Positions 38,501 through 53,500 of a DNA stretch of 64,000 nucleotides are shown one piece after another. This stretch comes from Pseudeuparius sepicola. Its lineage: Eukaryota > Arthropoda > Insecta > Coleoptera > Anthribidae. The stretch's first letter is position 1; every line of letters begins with the position of its first letter. The notes beneath the pieces are model-generated. The model was not told where the DNA came from. It saw nothing but the letters and a program-made list of their open reading frames with translations, and did not search any database. Made by a program: the position numbers and the translations under genes. The DNA lies in contig OY987298.1 in NCBI GenBank assembly GCA_963920635.1, positions 117,480,035 to 117,544,034 of the forward strand, read 5' to 3'.

Positions 38501-41500
38501 ATGTATATGGTTGCTCAAAAAATATTAGATGTGTAGTGGTTCCAAAACAGTGAATGTTGTATACTCACTTAATTATTGTGTTCGTGTAAATTCAATAACT
38601 GTTTCATTTAACTGTATGTGTATCATTTCACTAAACCACCACTGACTGTAGATAGTTTCGATGTTTTTTAATTATTTTCTAAGGTTTAATTTTGTGTTAT
38701 ATCAAGCTAATTGTCTCTTTGATTCTCCTACGTTAATAAAATGTTAATACTGATTTTATGATCTAAATTGTGTATCATGAGCAGTAATTATTCTTGTAGA
38801 TAGTGGCGGCTCGTGGTAATTTAAAATGGAAGTTCAATTTTTAATTTAGTGCTCTTTAGAGAAAAAATATAATTACACAAGGTCTTACACAATATTAATA
38901 CCTCGATTTATACAGTGCGAGAAAGAAACGTCAGCTGGCTAGGTGGCGGTGGGGGTAGTTGCTAAGGGGTTGCAAACACATTAAAAATATCGTGACGGAA
39001 ATCAGTCCCGGGCAGCACGAAACTTTTAAGAACGGAAAAATATATTCAGTAATGAACATTGAACATTGTCAGCTAGCCGGGGGTGGTGGGGCACTTGTCA
39101 GCTAGGGGTGCGAATGAGTCCGAAAACTATGTCGGCTTGATTTTTTGAAAATTTTTGTACAGGATGTTTTACTTTTTCCGCCAAAACTCCGACATTTTCA
39201 AACTTAATTTACTATTTTTTTTTTCAAATGGAACACCCAATATCTTCTAACATTTCTATTGGATAGAGCATTCATTCAGCTTTAATTTGATGCAGTACCT
39301 CTATCTCTAGCAGTTTTTTTAAAAATCCAGTATAAACAGAAAATTTGTTTCTGGTGTAACTGCGCATGGTTGAAATTTGTTACGCTTAAGGCATTGTCCT
39401 ACTGAGGACTTTTTTATTTCTAAATCCCGACTCCAGTTGTCTTACACTTATTTCAGGGTGTTCCACAACAGCCAATGTTATAGCTAACTGATTTTCTTCA
39501 TTTAAAACTGGTTTTGTTCTAGTTTGCTTTTCATAGGCAACATTTCCTGTGCGATCGAATCGCACCTTTAAGTTCTGCAGCATTCTGGTATCAGGATGCC
39601 TTCTATCTGGGAATTTTTGTGCATAAAGACGAGATGCCAAAAAAGAATTTCCAAAACATTCACCAATTACGTAAATCATACTTATCTTGTTGTTTGTTTA
39701 CAATAATAACAATAATATTTAATAATAATTGTTTACAATAATTCATTTTGTGACAACTTTTTGCTGTTTGAAATTAAACAACGAACACAGAATACAAGCA
39801 GCAAATAAAATATTTACCAAATGTCAAACTAGAAACAAAACCATGGTCACCTATCAGTTCTTCTAAAATTTTTAACTTTTTAATTTAATATTCTATTTAT
39901 GCAGGTGTAGTAGGTATACAAAAATATGGTAAAGTACAGATTGTAACTGGTACTAACGCTTTTTTGATATGCAGCTTTTTATTAAATAAGTACAAGTTTG
40001 ATTCTCGAGTAATTTGCATGTACATATTTTGTAATAAGCTCGGTAATAAGTAAAAAAGTTGCAAATTTTCTGTTTATACTGGATTTTTGAAAAAACTGCT
40101 AGAGATAGAGGTACCGTATTAGGTATCAAATTAAAGCTGAATGAATGCTCTATCCAATAGAAATGTTAGATATAGGGTGTTCCATTTGAAAAAAAAAAGT
40201 AAATTAAGTTATAAAATGTCGGAGATTTGGCGGAAAAAGTGAAACATCCTGTACAAAAATTTTCAACTTGGTTCTTAGTCGTTAATAAAATGATTAGGTG
40301 TAAATCCATAACCAAAGTTTCAAGAGAAAAAATCAAGCCACAAGAAAAATATAGCAATATTAATGAAGGGTTGGTATTTAGCAAAAAATACTTTAAAAAA
40401 ATTATAATTTGGCAACGCCGCAGATGGAAGGGGAAATAATTTAGGGATGTATACTATACAGGCTTCATTTGCGATAAAAAATAGGGTCATTCCATTTCCC
40501 TTATTTGAAAAGTATAGCCACAATCTAAGAAGGGAATAGTAAATGGACACGCTGTATAAAGAAACTACCCGAAATCCTTGCAATTTTTGTACTCTGGCTC
40601 CATGACTACAATCAGTGTGGTTTTTGCTCGATTCATTGGGTAGTTAAAAAAAAACAAGTTGCTGGTGGGTAGAAACATCAGTAGCTTCATCACACTGAAT
40701 CGCTACGAACCGTGCTTTTGAAACCTGACAAACTGGTAAAGTAGCATCTAATATCACAGAAAATATACAATACAGAAGGCTCCTTAATGACAGCTGTCAA
40801 ATGGACTCCAACTTTTAAGCTTAATATTTTCCAAATGCAATGATATTGAGGTCCATTATTAGATGATCGCTAATCTATAAATTGGGAAGATTATATTTTA
40901 GGAAAATATCATTTCATAAGAAATGCAATGTCCTTGTTTTCGGACTCTGAAGTTGGAGTCCATTTGACAGTTATTGTTAAGGAGCTCTCTGTTGTGGAAC
41001 TATATTTTCTGTGCGTATAATGTCATTTTGAACCGATTTTGACGTACCTTTGAAAGCATTATTTTGTTGCAAATGTTGTTTCATAGCCATAACGATTTCT
41101 GATACGAAACCGATAAGAACTCTATATATTCCAGGATTTAAAATCTGCGATGAATGAATGAATGAAAAAAATTGTACACAATCAATAAAGTAAGACGGAA
41201 CAACATGTAACGATTTTTTTACTTCTCGAAATTATGGGCATATTCTTCTATAAAATCCACCGAACACGATTCCATCCTATTTTACACTTACAAACGTATA
41301 AAAAAAAACAATTAAAAATGCCAAAACTACGAAACAAACACCGAAATCGCGTAGTAAATAGCGTAGGTTGACGTGGCCGCACTGTTTGTTTCACGGTTTT
41401 GAAACCGTAACCACAGACATTCACGGAAACATCTCGTTTTCAATCTGGATATCGCACCGATACCGGGAGAGCAACCGGCAAGAGCAATGTTCAGTGGCGC

Positions 41501-44500
41501 ATAAAAAAGATTAACACGTACGAAAATAATAAAAAAGTATTACAATCGAATTTATTTTTTTATTGTTATTTATGTGGGTTTAATATACTGTGTTTTTATG
41601 AAACTTTATTGGGTGGTCACTGCAAAAATGAGCCAATGGAGAAACCGCCCCTACTTGTTGCCCTCAAGAAGTTTAAATATATCAACGAAACGTTGGCTTA
41701 GTTACAATTAACCAGGTTTTTTGTTCTTACATCCATGATCTGTTGAAAATTCAACAAAAGGATGGGGCGTGAAGATCTTACATTATTTTCTTATAATATT
41801 TCTGAACGGAATTTTCCGATGTTCGATTTTTTTCTCACTCGACGCATTTCATCCTCTTGTAAAGTCACTAAGGCGTTCTTGATTAATGATGCTCTATTGT
41901 GTCAAGCCATTTTACTGCCGATAAATTATAATTGCCAGGGAAAACTCAGGTTAATTAGTATCGATTGTAACTTTACTTATGCTGCGTTATTGTTCTTAAG
42001 AAGGGCATCTAGTAACCTCGACACCGTATAAAAATAAAGGCTGGATTGCATCTATAATATATGTTGTCCAAAAATGCAGTTCCTCTACAGATTTAAAAAA
42101 GTGTTTATAGCCACAGAGCAAATAATTTTTTTTATTTCAACCAAAACATGACTAAAGTTGTATAAAAGAAGATTTTCTCAAACTTTAAAACACAACAACT
42201 TTACAGGATTCAAGCAGTACCTACCTTGTAAAAAACGAAATCCAACTTTAGTATGTTGTCTAGTGACTCCTTCCTTAATAACGAATTTTGCTAGATAAGG
42301 TATAGAAATTCTCAATAAGTACTATATGGAAAATACTAAAATACCTTACAACAATAATGGACCCTGAAGGGCTCCGGACAGCAAGCATTTGACGGAGAAT
42401 GCCTCCGGATTAATCTAAGCATGATAAAACTGAAAACCGAATATTCAACTGTGGCAACACTTCAATCTAACTACTAATTTTTAATATACAATGCCCGCCA
42501 AAAAGTCTGCACCATATGGGAAAAAAATTTTAGTAAATAACTTACGGAAAATTTGTTTGCGGCATCAGGTTTTGCCTGCTCTAGAAACAAAATTGACATA
42601 ATCAAATGTTGTGACGTAGTCTTTTTTATATGTCAAATTTGACATTAATGAAAAAAATGTCCGAAAAATGGGCTTATTTAACCGAATTTCGAAAAAAGTC
42701 ATAAGAAAAATATGTTTCTTTAGCAATTTTATATCCCTGTGCAATGTTTCAAGAGCCTACTACGATTTTCATATTTTGCCGTTTGTTGCCCTTTTCCGTA
42801 TTTGTTAATCCATAAAAGTTGATCCAATGTAATTTAAAACACTCATTGACTGAATAGATACTGCACAATACCTAGTTTACGGTCTAAATATCCTTCTTTT
42901 CCTATTTTTTTTGCAAAAAAATTAAAATGAGGGCTTGTTGAAGAAGCACGCTTGGTGCAAAACTGATCTCATTTTTACAGATAAACACATAAATTCGATT
43001 TACAAACTTCTTTCTATAGTAAATGGTTGTAAAAAGGATTGTTATGCTGATCTGATCAGAAATATCTAGAAAATTTAAAATATTGTGTCCAATAATATCC
43101 AACAAAGGGCAAAATATGAAAATCGTAGTAGGCTTGAAATTTTGCACAGGGGTATAAAATTGCGAAAGAAACATATTTTTCTTATGACTTTTTTTCGAAA
43201 TTCGGTTAAATAAGCCCATTTTTCGGACATTCTTTTCGTTAATGTCAAATTTGACATATAAAAAAAGACTACGTCACAACATTTGATTATGTCAATTTTG
43301 GTTCTAGAGCAAGCAAAACCTGATGACGCAAACAAATTTTCCGTAAGTTATTTACTAAAAATTTTTCCCATATGGTGCAGACTTTTTGCCGGGCACTGTA
43401 TATGAGAACAGGGCAAATTAATACTTTTACCGAAAAAGCAATAAAACTAAACCCCTAGAGGCATTTTTCTTTACAGTTTTAACTATTAAAAAACTTATTA
43501 TGCGATTTGTCAACAATAAAATTCAAAAAAGGGAGCTAGAACAAATAGTTATATTAGTGTGTCCCGGTTTAACATACCTAGAAACCAAGTTTGATTTTGT
43601 GGTCTTTGAAGATAATTTCCAAGAAGTTTTAAGTTGGTATAAAGTTTATAGAAACATGTTATATTAATTAATGTTATTATAATATGTTTTATATAATTCC
43701 TAACTGTATTGTTTGAATATTTATTTGTGTACTATTCCACAGGGATCTGGACCATAATAAAATAGAAGTTTTGGCGAGAAATTCCATAAAAATACGAGCA
43801 GAGCAAGTGTATGTAGACCTATATTTCAGTATTTTTATTTAGTTGTGAATGTTATGATTTTATGTTGTAGGACAATAAATTTTAACAATATACAGTCGGT
43901 AGAAGATCTTGCTTTCAACGGATCCCAGATTGCGAAGCTGTAAGTAAAAACAACATTACTGTGCATTTTCTTGTTTATTCAAACCTAGGTGCTAAATTTG
44001 TTCGATTTATTAATGTGGTTATCATAAATCCCAAATGCTCTTGTTAATTTAAAGTTGAGAAACATATTCTAGAATTTTCAACCCAAGCATTTTACTGTAG
44101 CTTTGAAGACAAATCCAAATATTTCATAAATTATTATTTTTTTGCCTAAAATATAAAACAATTCTACATATTCTAAAGAAATATCTTATTTTGATATGTA
44201 TCTAACAGCGGGCCCAGGCGAAAATAGCCCCTAATCTGCTTGAAGTATCAGATGACCTAAATTGATATTGAGGTAAAATATGGTGGTGCTGCAATCTGCA
44301 ATTTTAGGTAATGTAACATAAGTAGGCATGAAACGCTTATACTTAAACTTAGAAGAAGGTAAGAGGCAATTAGGCTATATTGATTGCGTTAATAATTGTT
44401 CACAGAAATGCGAGTACCTACTTTCGTGTGTTTTTCTTAAATAAATTCTCTCTTTACAGAAGTCAAAAGTTTATCGATTGATTCTCTAAGGAGGTATTTT

Positions 44501-47500
44501 ATCGCATTATTAGGCATGAAATTTGATCTGTCGAAGTGTTCGTTTAATGTGGTTTATCCCCTTTCACGAGGGATCTTTATAGATATCGAGTTTGACGATG
44601 TCTCACTAGTAGAGAGTGGTACACTCTAAACCACCCAGACACGGATTCGAATAATCTTTTTCAGTAGGTATACAGATAAAATTTAATAGGCACCTAAGTT
44701 TGAGTTAAAAGCTAAACAATTTCTAATTTTTCGTTAAGGTAGCACGCAATTTATTACGGACAAGAGAGTTGCATGCAAAACACGGGCACAGAAAATTTAA
44801 ATTTGATATTACAGACTTTTTCGGTCGCAAAATATTGAATTTTATTTTCAACATGCATTTTTATAATACAAAGCTCCCTCAAGGCATATATTTTGCGAAG
44901 CCTAAATCCGGGGACTTAGACCTTCCACCAAATCGTCGTCTCTCGTCTTCTAAAGGAAACTTCTCATGTAGACAATGCGGTGTTGGGAAAGTCGGACTAT
45001 ACCGAGAAGTCGGACTGGTGAGAATTATAAGTGCTGGGATTTCAAAGTCGTGGAAGGTAGAAAAGTCTCATTCTATTGTTCCTAAATTATCGTTGTTTTC
45101 TCTACCTATTCTAAAATGAGGCAACTGGGTAAATTATAGTAAAAGTACCATGTACAAATTTAAAATTAGATTGGTTTCTGTTGATGAACACTGAAGATGA
45201 TCGTTCACTTTTAATTAGGATTATAAGGGGAAGGATAATTAAATCTTCACGAAATTGAAATATAGAGGAAGAGAAAAGGGTTGGAGGGAATTATTTAACG
45301 AAAATTAGCCGCTAACTAATTTTATGTTATGCGGGGTAATTTTGAGGTTATTAAACAATGTCCGTGATTTTTTATTAAAATGGGGCAAATCATTAATCAG
45401 ACAGATGTTATAAAATAATCCTAGTTACCTTTCTGTTTCCAAATAGTGTTGATATTGAAACACGTTTTATCAATTTTCAAATGATATTATGCTATTCGGA
45501 ATAAATATCTTTGTGAACTTCTTCTACGTTTTCCTGTTTGATTCTTAGGCTATTTATTATAGTCCATGAGCCGGCCGCATGATTTCAACTCTCATAAGCT
45601 TATAGAATAAGATGTTATGTAAAATGTAGAGAGTATATTTTATTTCTTTACTTGAAGCGAGTAGCAGGTTGCCTCAGATAACATGGGCAAGATCATTGTT
45701 ATTTAAAGAAGTTGTGAATAATTTTTAATTTTTTAATAGGTACAACCCGTCCCACGAACATATTTTTACTTTTTCGCAAAAGTCTTTTGACAAATTCGAA
45801 AAGTGCCATTATAAAAATCGAAGAAGATGGTAAATTTCTTAATTGGGTCTTGTACTTTCCTCCGGTACTAAAAGAACCCTCAAAAATCCGATATTTAAAC
45901 AAATTTCCCGACTCCCGATTTCCAAGTTTCGAGAAACGGGACGGCTGTAGAATTGGCGAAATTGACGGGAAATCCTGAGAAACCGCTCTTATAAATTGCG
46001 TGTTTTTTCTCATTTTTTAATTTTTAGGGGGCACCGGAAACATCTGCACCTCACCTGAAGACTTGAGGGAAGCTTTAAAAATTCCGACCCCAGAGCCCCG
46101 AGCAGAAATAACTTAGCTGTAGCTCGGCGAAAAAGGGCAATTTCTGACAGTTTACGGACTTTGGCTTTTAGGTGTCGGGAATGCCGGCCAATCACGTAAA
46201 AAAGATGCGCCCCACCTGTGTTGGTCGTTTTTTCGAAAACGAGAAATAATTTACCTGAAAAGTTCCTTTAAATATGTTGACCCGTTCTCCGGCCATCTCG
46301 TTGTACCGTCAGATCTCCCGAAAAACGTTGAAAATTTTTTTCCTGTGCATCAAGCGGTATATGGCACTGGCTGTATAGCGGGACTTCGCACACAACTCGC
46401 GTCCCCGAGGTCCAGACTTGCCCCCGTCTTTCGCGCCGTATTTAACAGCGGAGGATTTTCGGGGCCTCGAAAATACGTCTATCGGATTTCTAAAGGACCA
46501 AGGAACCCTTTTTTATTGTTGCTCCATGCGCCTTCTTTCCGATGGTACCTATTTTGTTCTATAATTTTATTAGAGTAGATCTGCCTAAAAATTTACGGCA
46601 ATTTCTTTAAATAACAATGATCGGGCCAACCTACTCGCTTCAAGTAAAGAAATATCCTCTCTACATTTTACACAACATCTTATTCCATAAGCTTATGCGA
46701 GTTGAAATCATGCAGCCGGCTCTCGTACTATTATATTCTAATTCTAAAATGAAACAACAGCTTGAACACTAAATGGACAGTGCTAATCTGGCCGCGGAGT
46801 TACGCGGACGATATTTTTTAAATTGGATACATTTTTGCAAATGATTTTACACTACAACGTATAGTATCGGGCTCTCACTAAGACACCTGGAAACATACAG
46901 TTTGTCTGGTTTGTCGTGTTAACACCCCTAAAAATCTAAGTAGACTACGTGAATTAAACCGGACAATTTTTTTATAGATATATTTACCTGAAAGGTCGTT
47001 TGCGAAGTATTGGTTTGGCATTGTTACGAAAGCCTATGGCCTTCCCCGATTTTCAATAGGTGCGCTTTTCGAAAAACTATGTTAGCAAAAATAACGGCGT
47101 AGGATTATTCGGCATCCCTCAAAATAGTCATGTAGCATTGTGATGAAAAAATATCCATTCGTTATTTTTCTGTTACGTGACAAACTTTGTAAATGTTTAT
47201 AATTCAAATTCGTAGTATGAATCTTCGTAGTATGTGCTATGAAATCACAAACTATGACCGTTGAATGAAGGCTATGACCGTTGACTGAAGGTTTAAACGC
47301 TATGACGTTTAATTCCAGTAGCCTACTTAGATTATTAACCAGGCAGCAGAGTGTGTCCGCGTTTGCTTATGAACTCTCTAGAAATCTAGCCGAGTAAAAT
47401 TTAGCATATTACATATATATATATATTTTTAGATTCACCTAAGGGAAGATAACTATTTTGATTGGGTGATTATTCTATGGCTAACTATGATTTCTTTAAA

Positions 47501-50500
47501 CGACAAAATTTCAGAATATCATATTAGGCATTCTTTTAAGAATAAAATGGATGGTGCCATCGAATTGGCCATAGATCAAAACCTTTTGTACAAAATATAA
47601 ATAGTCTACTTATAATGTTAACAAAGTGAGGCCAACATTTAAAAAAATGATTATTCCAGAGTACCCTGTATAAGCCACGGGGCACATGTTGGTGATCTCT
47701 TTTTTTGGCAAATCCATTGAGCTTTGCCTACGGTATTATTGTACGGTAGTATAGCCAGTCTAGCTCATACATACAAAAAAATAAAATTTGAGGAAAAATA
47801 TTGTTAAAAAAATTATCCAAAGAAAAAATGGATTTAACATTAAGCTCTTAGGTAACTAGGTCAAATGTGTAGAAACTATCGTTTTTGTTTTCATGGTACA
47901 CCTGATTTGATTGATATGTTGTTGAATAAAGCATAATTAAGGATGGAGGATGATGTTATAAAAGTACATAACAAAAAACGAACAGTTATCACCCTGATGA
48001 TTAAAAAACAAAACGTAAATAGAATGAAATGAAATAAAATAAAGGTATTTCTATAAGAAAGGCCTCGTTTTAAAATTCAGCGGAAAATGAATCGGCTGGA
48101 TACCTGTCTCTTACTTCCTCCAAAGAGAAACAAATGAGAGGGAGATATATATCAGCTGATTCATCCGGATGAGAGTCCGCTGAATTTTAAGACGCGATCT
48201 TTAAACAAAAACAAAACAAAAACAACAAATGACTAATTACATAACTTTGCGTAATTAACGCAAAAGTGCTTAGCCTTATGGACGATATTGTGGGGAACAT
48301 TTGACATATTTTTAAATTATGCCTAATATGATATTCTAAAAATTGGTATTTAAAAAAATCATAGTTAGCAATGGAATAATCACCCAATCGAAATAATAGT
48401 GTCTATGAGAGATACCTTCCCTTAGTGAATCTAAAAAATAACATTTTACTCTGCTCTTCATAGATTTCTAGAGTGTTCACAAGCAAACGCGGATACACTG
48501 TATGTACGTATGGCCAAATAAGCTGCAATTCCTCGCAAATAAAAGAATTAAGAAAATTCATTCTGGACCTAAAACATTACACCTTTAAACTATAGGTGTA
48601 CACAAAAGGAGTTGGAAGGGTCAAAGGGTCTAGGAGCTATCTAAACTAAAAATTGAATATAATATAGTCCGCACGTGTAATCTGTGGTCTACATTTATGT
48701 AACATCTTGTGTATGAGGTACACATATAAATTTATTTTTTTAGCAGGTTTTGTTTCAGTTTGTTGATATGATTACTCATTACACCGTAATTATGAACACT
48801 CAAACCCTAGAAATTAAATTAAATTTCAATCTCCGGTGAGCTAATTATTCAAATATCACGTGTGTTGATAGTCGATATCGAGTTGAGGTAATTTTTAATT
48901 TATATTATAATAATGTTTGATACCTAGCTGCAGTGACAATTACCAAGGTAGCCTCAAATTTCGAATATCCCCAACCACCAATAAATCTACAGCTTAATTT
49001 AAGAACAAAGGTGAATCGTCATAAGACACTCGGGTTCTCTGGTGAGTAAGAGACATGATTATTACGTGAAACAAGTTCTTATGCATACAGAGTGTAACAG
49101 AAATGATAGTCAGTACTGATAGAGCGGGTTCTAGAGTAAAAAATAATTATACATTTTATTTGAAAAAATCGCCACTCCACTGAAAAAAATTGAACTTTCT
49201 ATTTATTTGTATGTGACAGAAAAGGTGCATTGAATTTTTCTGTAAACTAGATTCGTTTTGTCACAAACGGGCTGATCTATTGAATTTCAATTGGGTTTTT
49301 CGCCACCAAACTGGTTAAAAGATCGCCACCAAACTGGTTAAAAGACAACTTTTTCAAGTTGCCTGGAAAATTAATAAATTCTTAACAGTAAATGAACTAA
49401 ACTTTGAACATGTAACTCAAAAAATATCTTCAACAAATTTGTTTCCTGAGCTTTCGGAGAATAAATCTTTCTCCTTTCTCAAAGATCATGTCACGTCATG
49501 ACGTGACATGATCAACAAGTCATGACGTGACATGATCAACAAGAGACTCTTATAACAATACTCGTAGACAATTTCAACTGAAAATCTCATTTTATTTAGG
49601 GGGCATTGAAAAAAATATATAAGAACTGAATTCCAAGAGATATCCACCTCCGACATGAAGCTAGGAGGAAGGCATGTTTATTCTTTTTTTACGGAATCAC
49701 ATCCCTACGCGCTCGGGGACTTTGAGCGATAAGAGTAGGATACACAAAAAAAAAGGAACATTAGTTATTGTGTTACATATTCAACGTTCTCACATGGGTA
49801 ATTTTAAGAAGTATCCCATAAAGAATTTAGTTTACCTACTACTATGTGAGGATGAGTGTTAAATTTAACTTTTACTATCTCTATTACTATCAAACAAATA
49901 AAATCTGCTAAAAATTTTGTCTAGACCCCTTTTCCCGATCCCATTTAATATCTTTTATTTTATTTACTTTTGTACGAATTACTTCCACCGCGTTATTGCG
50001 AGCAGTCGTGCAATATCCGGGAAATAATAATTATTTGGAAGCACTTTAATATTTACAATTTAATGCGCCCCACTTAATAAATCTGATTTTGCTTTCAGAG
50101 ACTTGCGCGGCAACAGAAGATTAACACGCCTGGGAGCGAATGCCTTTAAAGGATTGCAGAACCTCCAAATGCTGTGAGTGACAAACAAAAACGTTAATGA
50201 GCTGGGCTGGATGCTTTCCGCACTGCATCAAAAAATTTACAAAAAATGAAAGAAACGACTTTCTGAGAGTGCCCAAATATTAGATTGCCAATGGATTAAG
50301 AGCCACATAGTGTCTCAATTCACACAATATCATCCGCATATCCTTTAGAAAATGTTCATAACAAATACCGAGTATCGAAAAAAAATTCCCGACGGGCAAG
50401 AGCCTTGCCTGTTAATAATTTTATTTCTCCAATAATGTATTGACACTAGTCTATTAAAGCCCCTGACAACATATAAAAAAATTAGCAAAACGTACTGAAA

Positions 50501-53500
50501 GTAGGGATTACCTAGCTTATTCAACTGCCATGTCATTTACTGGCTTCACTTAATTCAACTTGTCTAATTTGCTTCCCACGGACCAGAAATAAAGAACTTT
50601 ACTTTAATTTTGTATGAATGTTCGATACTTTTATGACTGTTAAAATTCATTTAAAGTTGTCCATTCAAATAAATTTAACCTATAGAATATTGCGGAACTC
50701 TGGCCGTAAATTTAGAACTCTGTAAATTTATATTTACTGGGAACTGGATACCGGTATTTGAGGATTACATTACAATATATTATTGTCCACATTTATAATT
50801 CGAAAATAAAACTTCTACGCCCTTGTTTTGAGTACTATCATAGACAAAGCTACACATAGACTGTCAGAACCATTGTTTAAGTTTCCGCACGCTACGCCAT
50901 AATTATATTTTGCATAAAATTTTATATAAAAGCTAATAACTAAATTAAAATGCCTATACCTCAACTTAATATCGAGTCCTAGGAATTATTGTAAGACATT
51001 ACAATTTATATGTTTTAATTTGTTTTCGCTCGAAAATTAAAGTTTGAAAGTTGGTGTAGCGGAATTTTGTGCGTAAAGTTTCACCAATGCTTCTGACTAT
51101 ACACTGTGTCCCGGATAAGAATGAACAGCATGGGGATATTGCAAACGGTGAGAGATAGGGCAACGGTTAAATGGGGAAAAAGTTGCGCAATTTCGAGGTC
51201 AATAAAATGACACAAACAGATTTTAATATCTTTTTTCGTTTTTCAGTTATTTTGAAAAAAGTAAAATTTTGCGTTTTCGATTTTATTTTCTTCTGAAGTT
51301 GTTATCACAGATAGAGAAAAAAGAAAAACACTTTCTTATGGCACTTTTTAACGGGCCTTAACATGGCGTTTTTAGATTTGTTCTACAACGTTTCGTTTTT
51401 GAGAAACCATCTTCAACTTTATTTTTTTAAATACGGACCTGGACTTTTTTTTGTAGATTGTGAAAGCAATTTTCATTGCAAATACCATGATGTATGACAC
51501 GAAATATTTTAAAAATGTTTTGAGACAATTATACTGAAAATTCCTTTTTTTCCATTCATTTTTGTGTAATGCGGCCCTGTATTTAATAATAAGGAGTCTA
51601 AATATTAATCAGTATTGACAACAATTTAACTTACAGTTTATTTTTACTTCGAAAACTTAATATTTTTAAATTGTACGGCCCTGCGTTTGGTAAAATGTTT
51701 TCCTCTGTTGTTGTACAGCAAACAGTGTCGCATTGTGTTTTGGAGTAAATTCTTCGCTTTTCCTAATTGCGAGAAGAAAGCGTTAAGCCAACGTAATCAA
51801 TAACTTTTGCCATTTATTAATTGCAAAAATACATTCGTTCGGCCTCTACACTATTTCTGTGACACAAGATATATCATGCTGACATGTTAAATTTGTCGTC
51901 ATTTGAAAAAACACCCTCCATTTGTAATGAAATAAATTGTTAAATAAATGATACAGTGGGAGTTATGACAAATGACAAGGGATTGGTTTCGTTGTTTCAA
52001 AGCCTTCTAGGTGGAGGATTTTTATTTATTTTTTATTATCGTATGTGCCGTCCTTTTTTTAGTTCTCTAATTGAAAGATAAGTTGTAAGTTAAATTTTTG
52101 ACAATACTGATTAATATTTAGACTTCTTATTATTAAATACAGGGCCGCATTAGAAAAAAAAATGGAAAAAAGGAATTTTCAGTATAATTGTCTCAAAACA
52201 CTGTAAAAATATTTCTTGTCATACATCATGGTATTTGCAATGAAAAGTGCTTTCAAAATCTGCAAAAAAAAATCCAGGTCCGTATTTAAAAAAATTAAGT
52301 TGAAGATGGTTTCTCAAAAACGAAACGTTGTAGAACAAATCTAAAAACGCCATCTTAAGGCCCGTTAAAAAGTGCCATAAGAAAGTGCTTTTCTTTTTTC
52401 TCTGTCTGTGATAGCAACTTCAGAAAAAAATAAAATCGAAAACGCAAAATTTTACTTTTTTCAAAATAACTCAAAAACGAAAAAAGATATTAGAAATCTG
52501 TTTGTGTCATTTTATTGACCTCGAAATTGCGCAACTTTTTCCCCATTTAACCGTTGCCCTATCTCTCACCGTTTGCAATATCCCCATGCTGTTCATTCTT
52601 ATCCGGGACACAGTGTATATGGCACCTTTAATCGATGGTACCTACTATTTACATTTACACTGTCTATACAAGGTGAGCCATCCAATTTAACGTGCATTGC
52701 ATACTTGCGATTTGAAGCTATTGTACACTGTGTAATGTCAAACAAAAGCAATATTGTAGGTTCAAGTACAAACATTATTTTAAATTTCATATTCGTGCAC
52801 AAAGTACACTGTAAAACTCGTTAAGCAACGCGTATCGCATGCTCGAACACTTGAAGGGACTCGGCTTCGTCTCGTGCCACAACGTGTGCTGTGCACTCAC
52901 GTACAATATATATGATATGTCTCCTTGCTGAATTTGCTACACACTATCGGTACTGTTATAACAACTACCATATTCTATAAATTTTTCTATAAAAATTTAT
53001 TTCAAACTAACAGTTTTTCACAAAAAAATATAAATTGGAGTTACGATGGAAATACGTGCCACTACTAACTGTTTTTTGGTAGATTCTGGAAAATTTTGCA
53101 CTGCAGGCTGATCGTGAACGTTTTAAATATTGATAAACGCTGAAGTTTCAAACATTATGAATTAATAATTCTTGGGATTGATACGTCAATAACAAGGCGC
53201 CTTTTACAGACTAGCAAAAAAGTGTGGAAGTTTACATTTCCAATTAGTTAAGAGCTCGAAGGTACCTGCCTGGGCTCTACCTTGTCTAGACCAGACGTTG
53301 TTATCCCCGGTTCTCTTTAGTTTAGGTAATTCCTAACGCAAATGGAAAACGTCAACTACGGTTTAGTTTCGTAGTTTTCAAGCTGTACTGTAATTTAGAA
53401 CAGGGTGTTCATTCGTTAAATATTTGAATGTTTGAAATCACTGAATAACAATTTTACCAAATTGGCTTCTAGAAAAGTACCTAATTTTAGGAAAACACCT

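Larger units (their letters stand above)
38801..41653 (-). mobile_element. hAT transposon inserted in the palindromic repeat
   Basis: Ends TAGTGGCGGCTCGTGG (38801) and GGAGAAACCGCCCCTA (ending 41653) are inverted. The flanks CTTGTAGA and CTTGTTGC are a diverged 8-bp duplication; the intact left arm of the host repeat shows the original order. A hAT transposase remnant is on the minus strand at about 40600-40757. It carries nested elements at 39160-40251 and 40771-41000. Confidence 0.75.
38095..41755. mobile_element. Palindromic retroelement-like repeat split by a hAT insertion
   Basis: The left arm (38095-38330) and right arm (38690-38800, continuing at 41654-41755) are inverted copies: CTAAGCTAACGTTTCGTTGATA on the left and TATCAACGAAACGTTGGCTTAG on the right, with the CAATTGTCTCTTTG region also mirrored. 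The right arm is cut by the hAT at 38801-41653 and resumes exactly after it. Assignment to Penelope-like elements rests on the GAAACGTT motif and is tentative. Confidence 0.65.

Noticed and set aside
42902..43335. Two minus-strand frames of 86-105 codons
   Set aside because: They are inside the loop and right arm of a long-inverted-repeat element and resemble no protein.
52502..52824. Three overlapping short frames on both strands
   Set aside because: They fall in and just beyond the right arm of the 51102-52615 inverted-repeat element.
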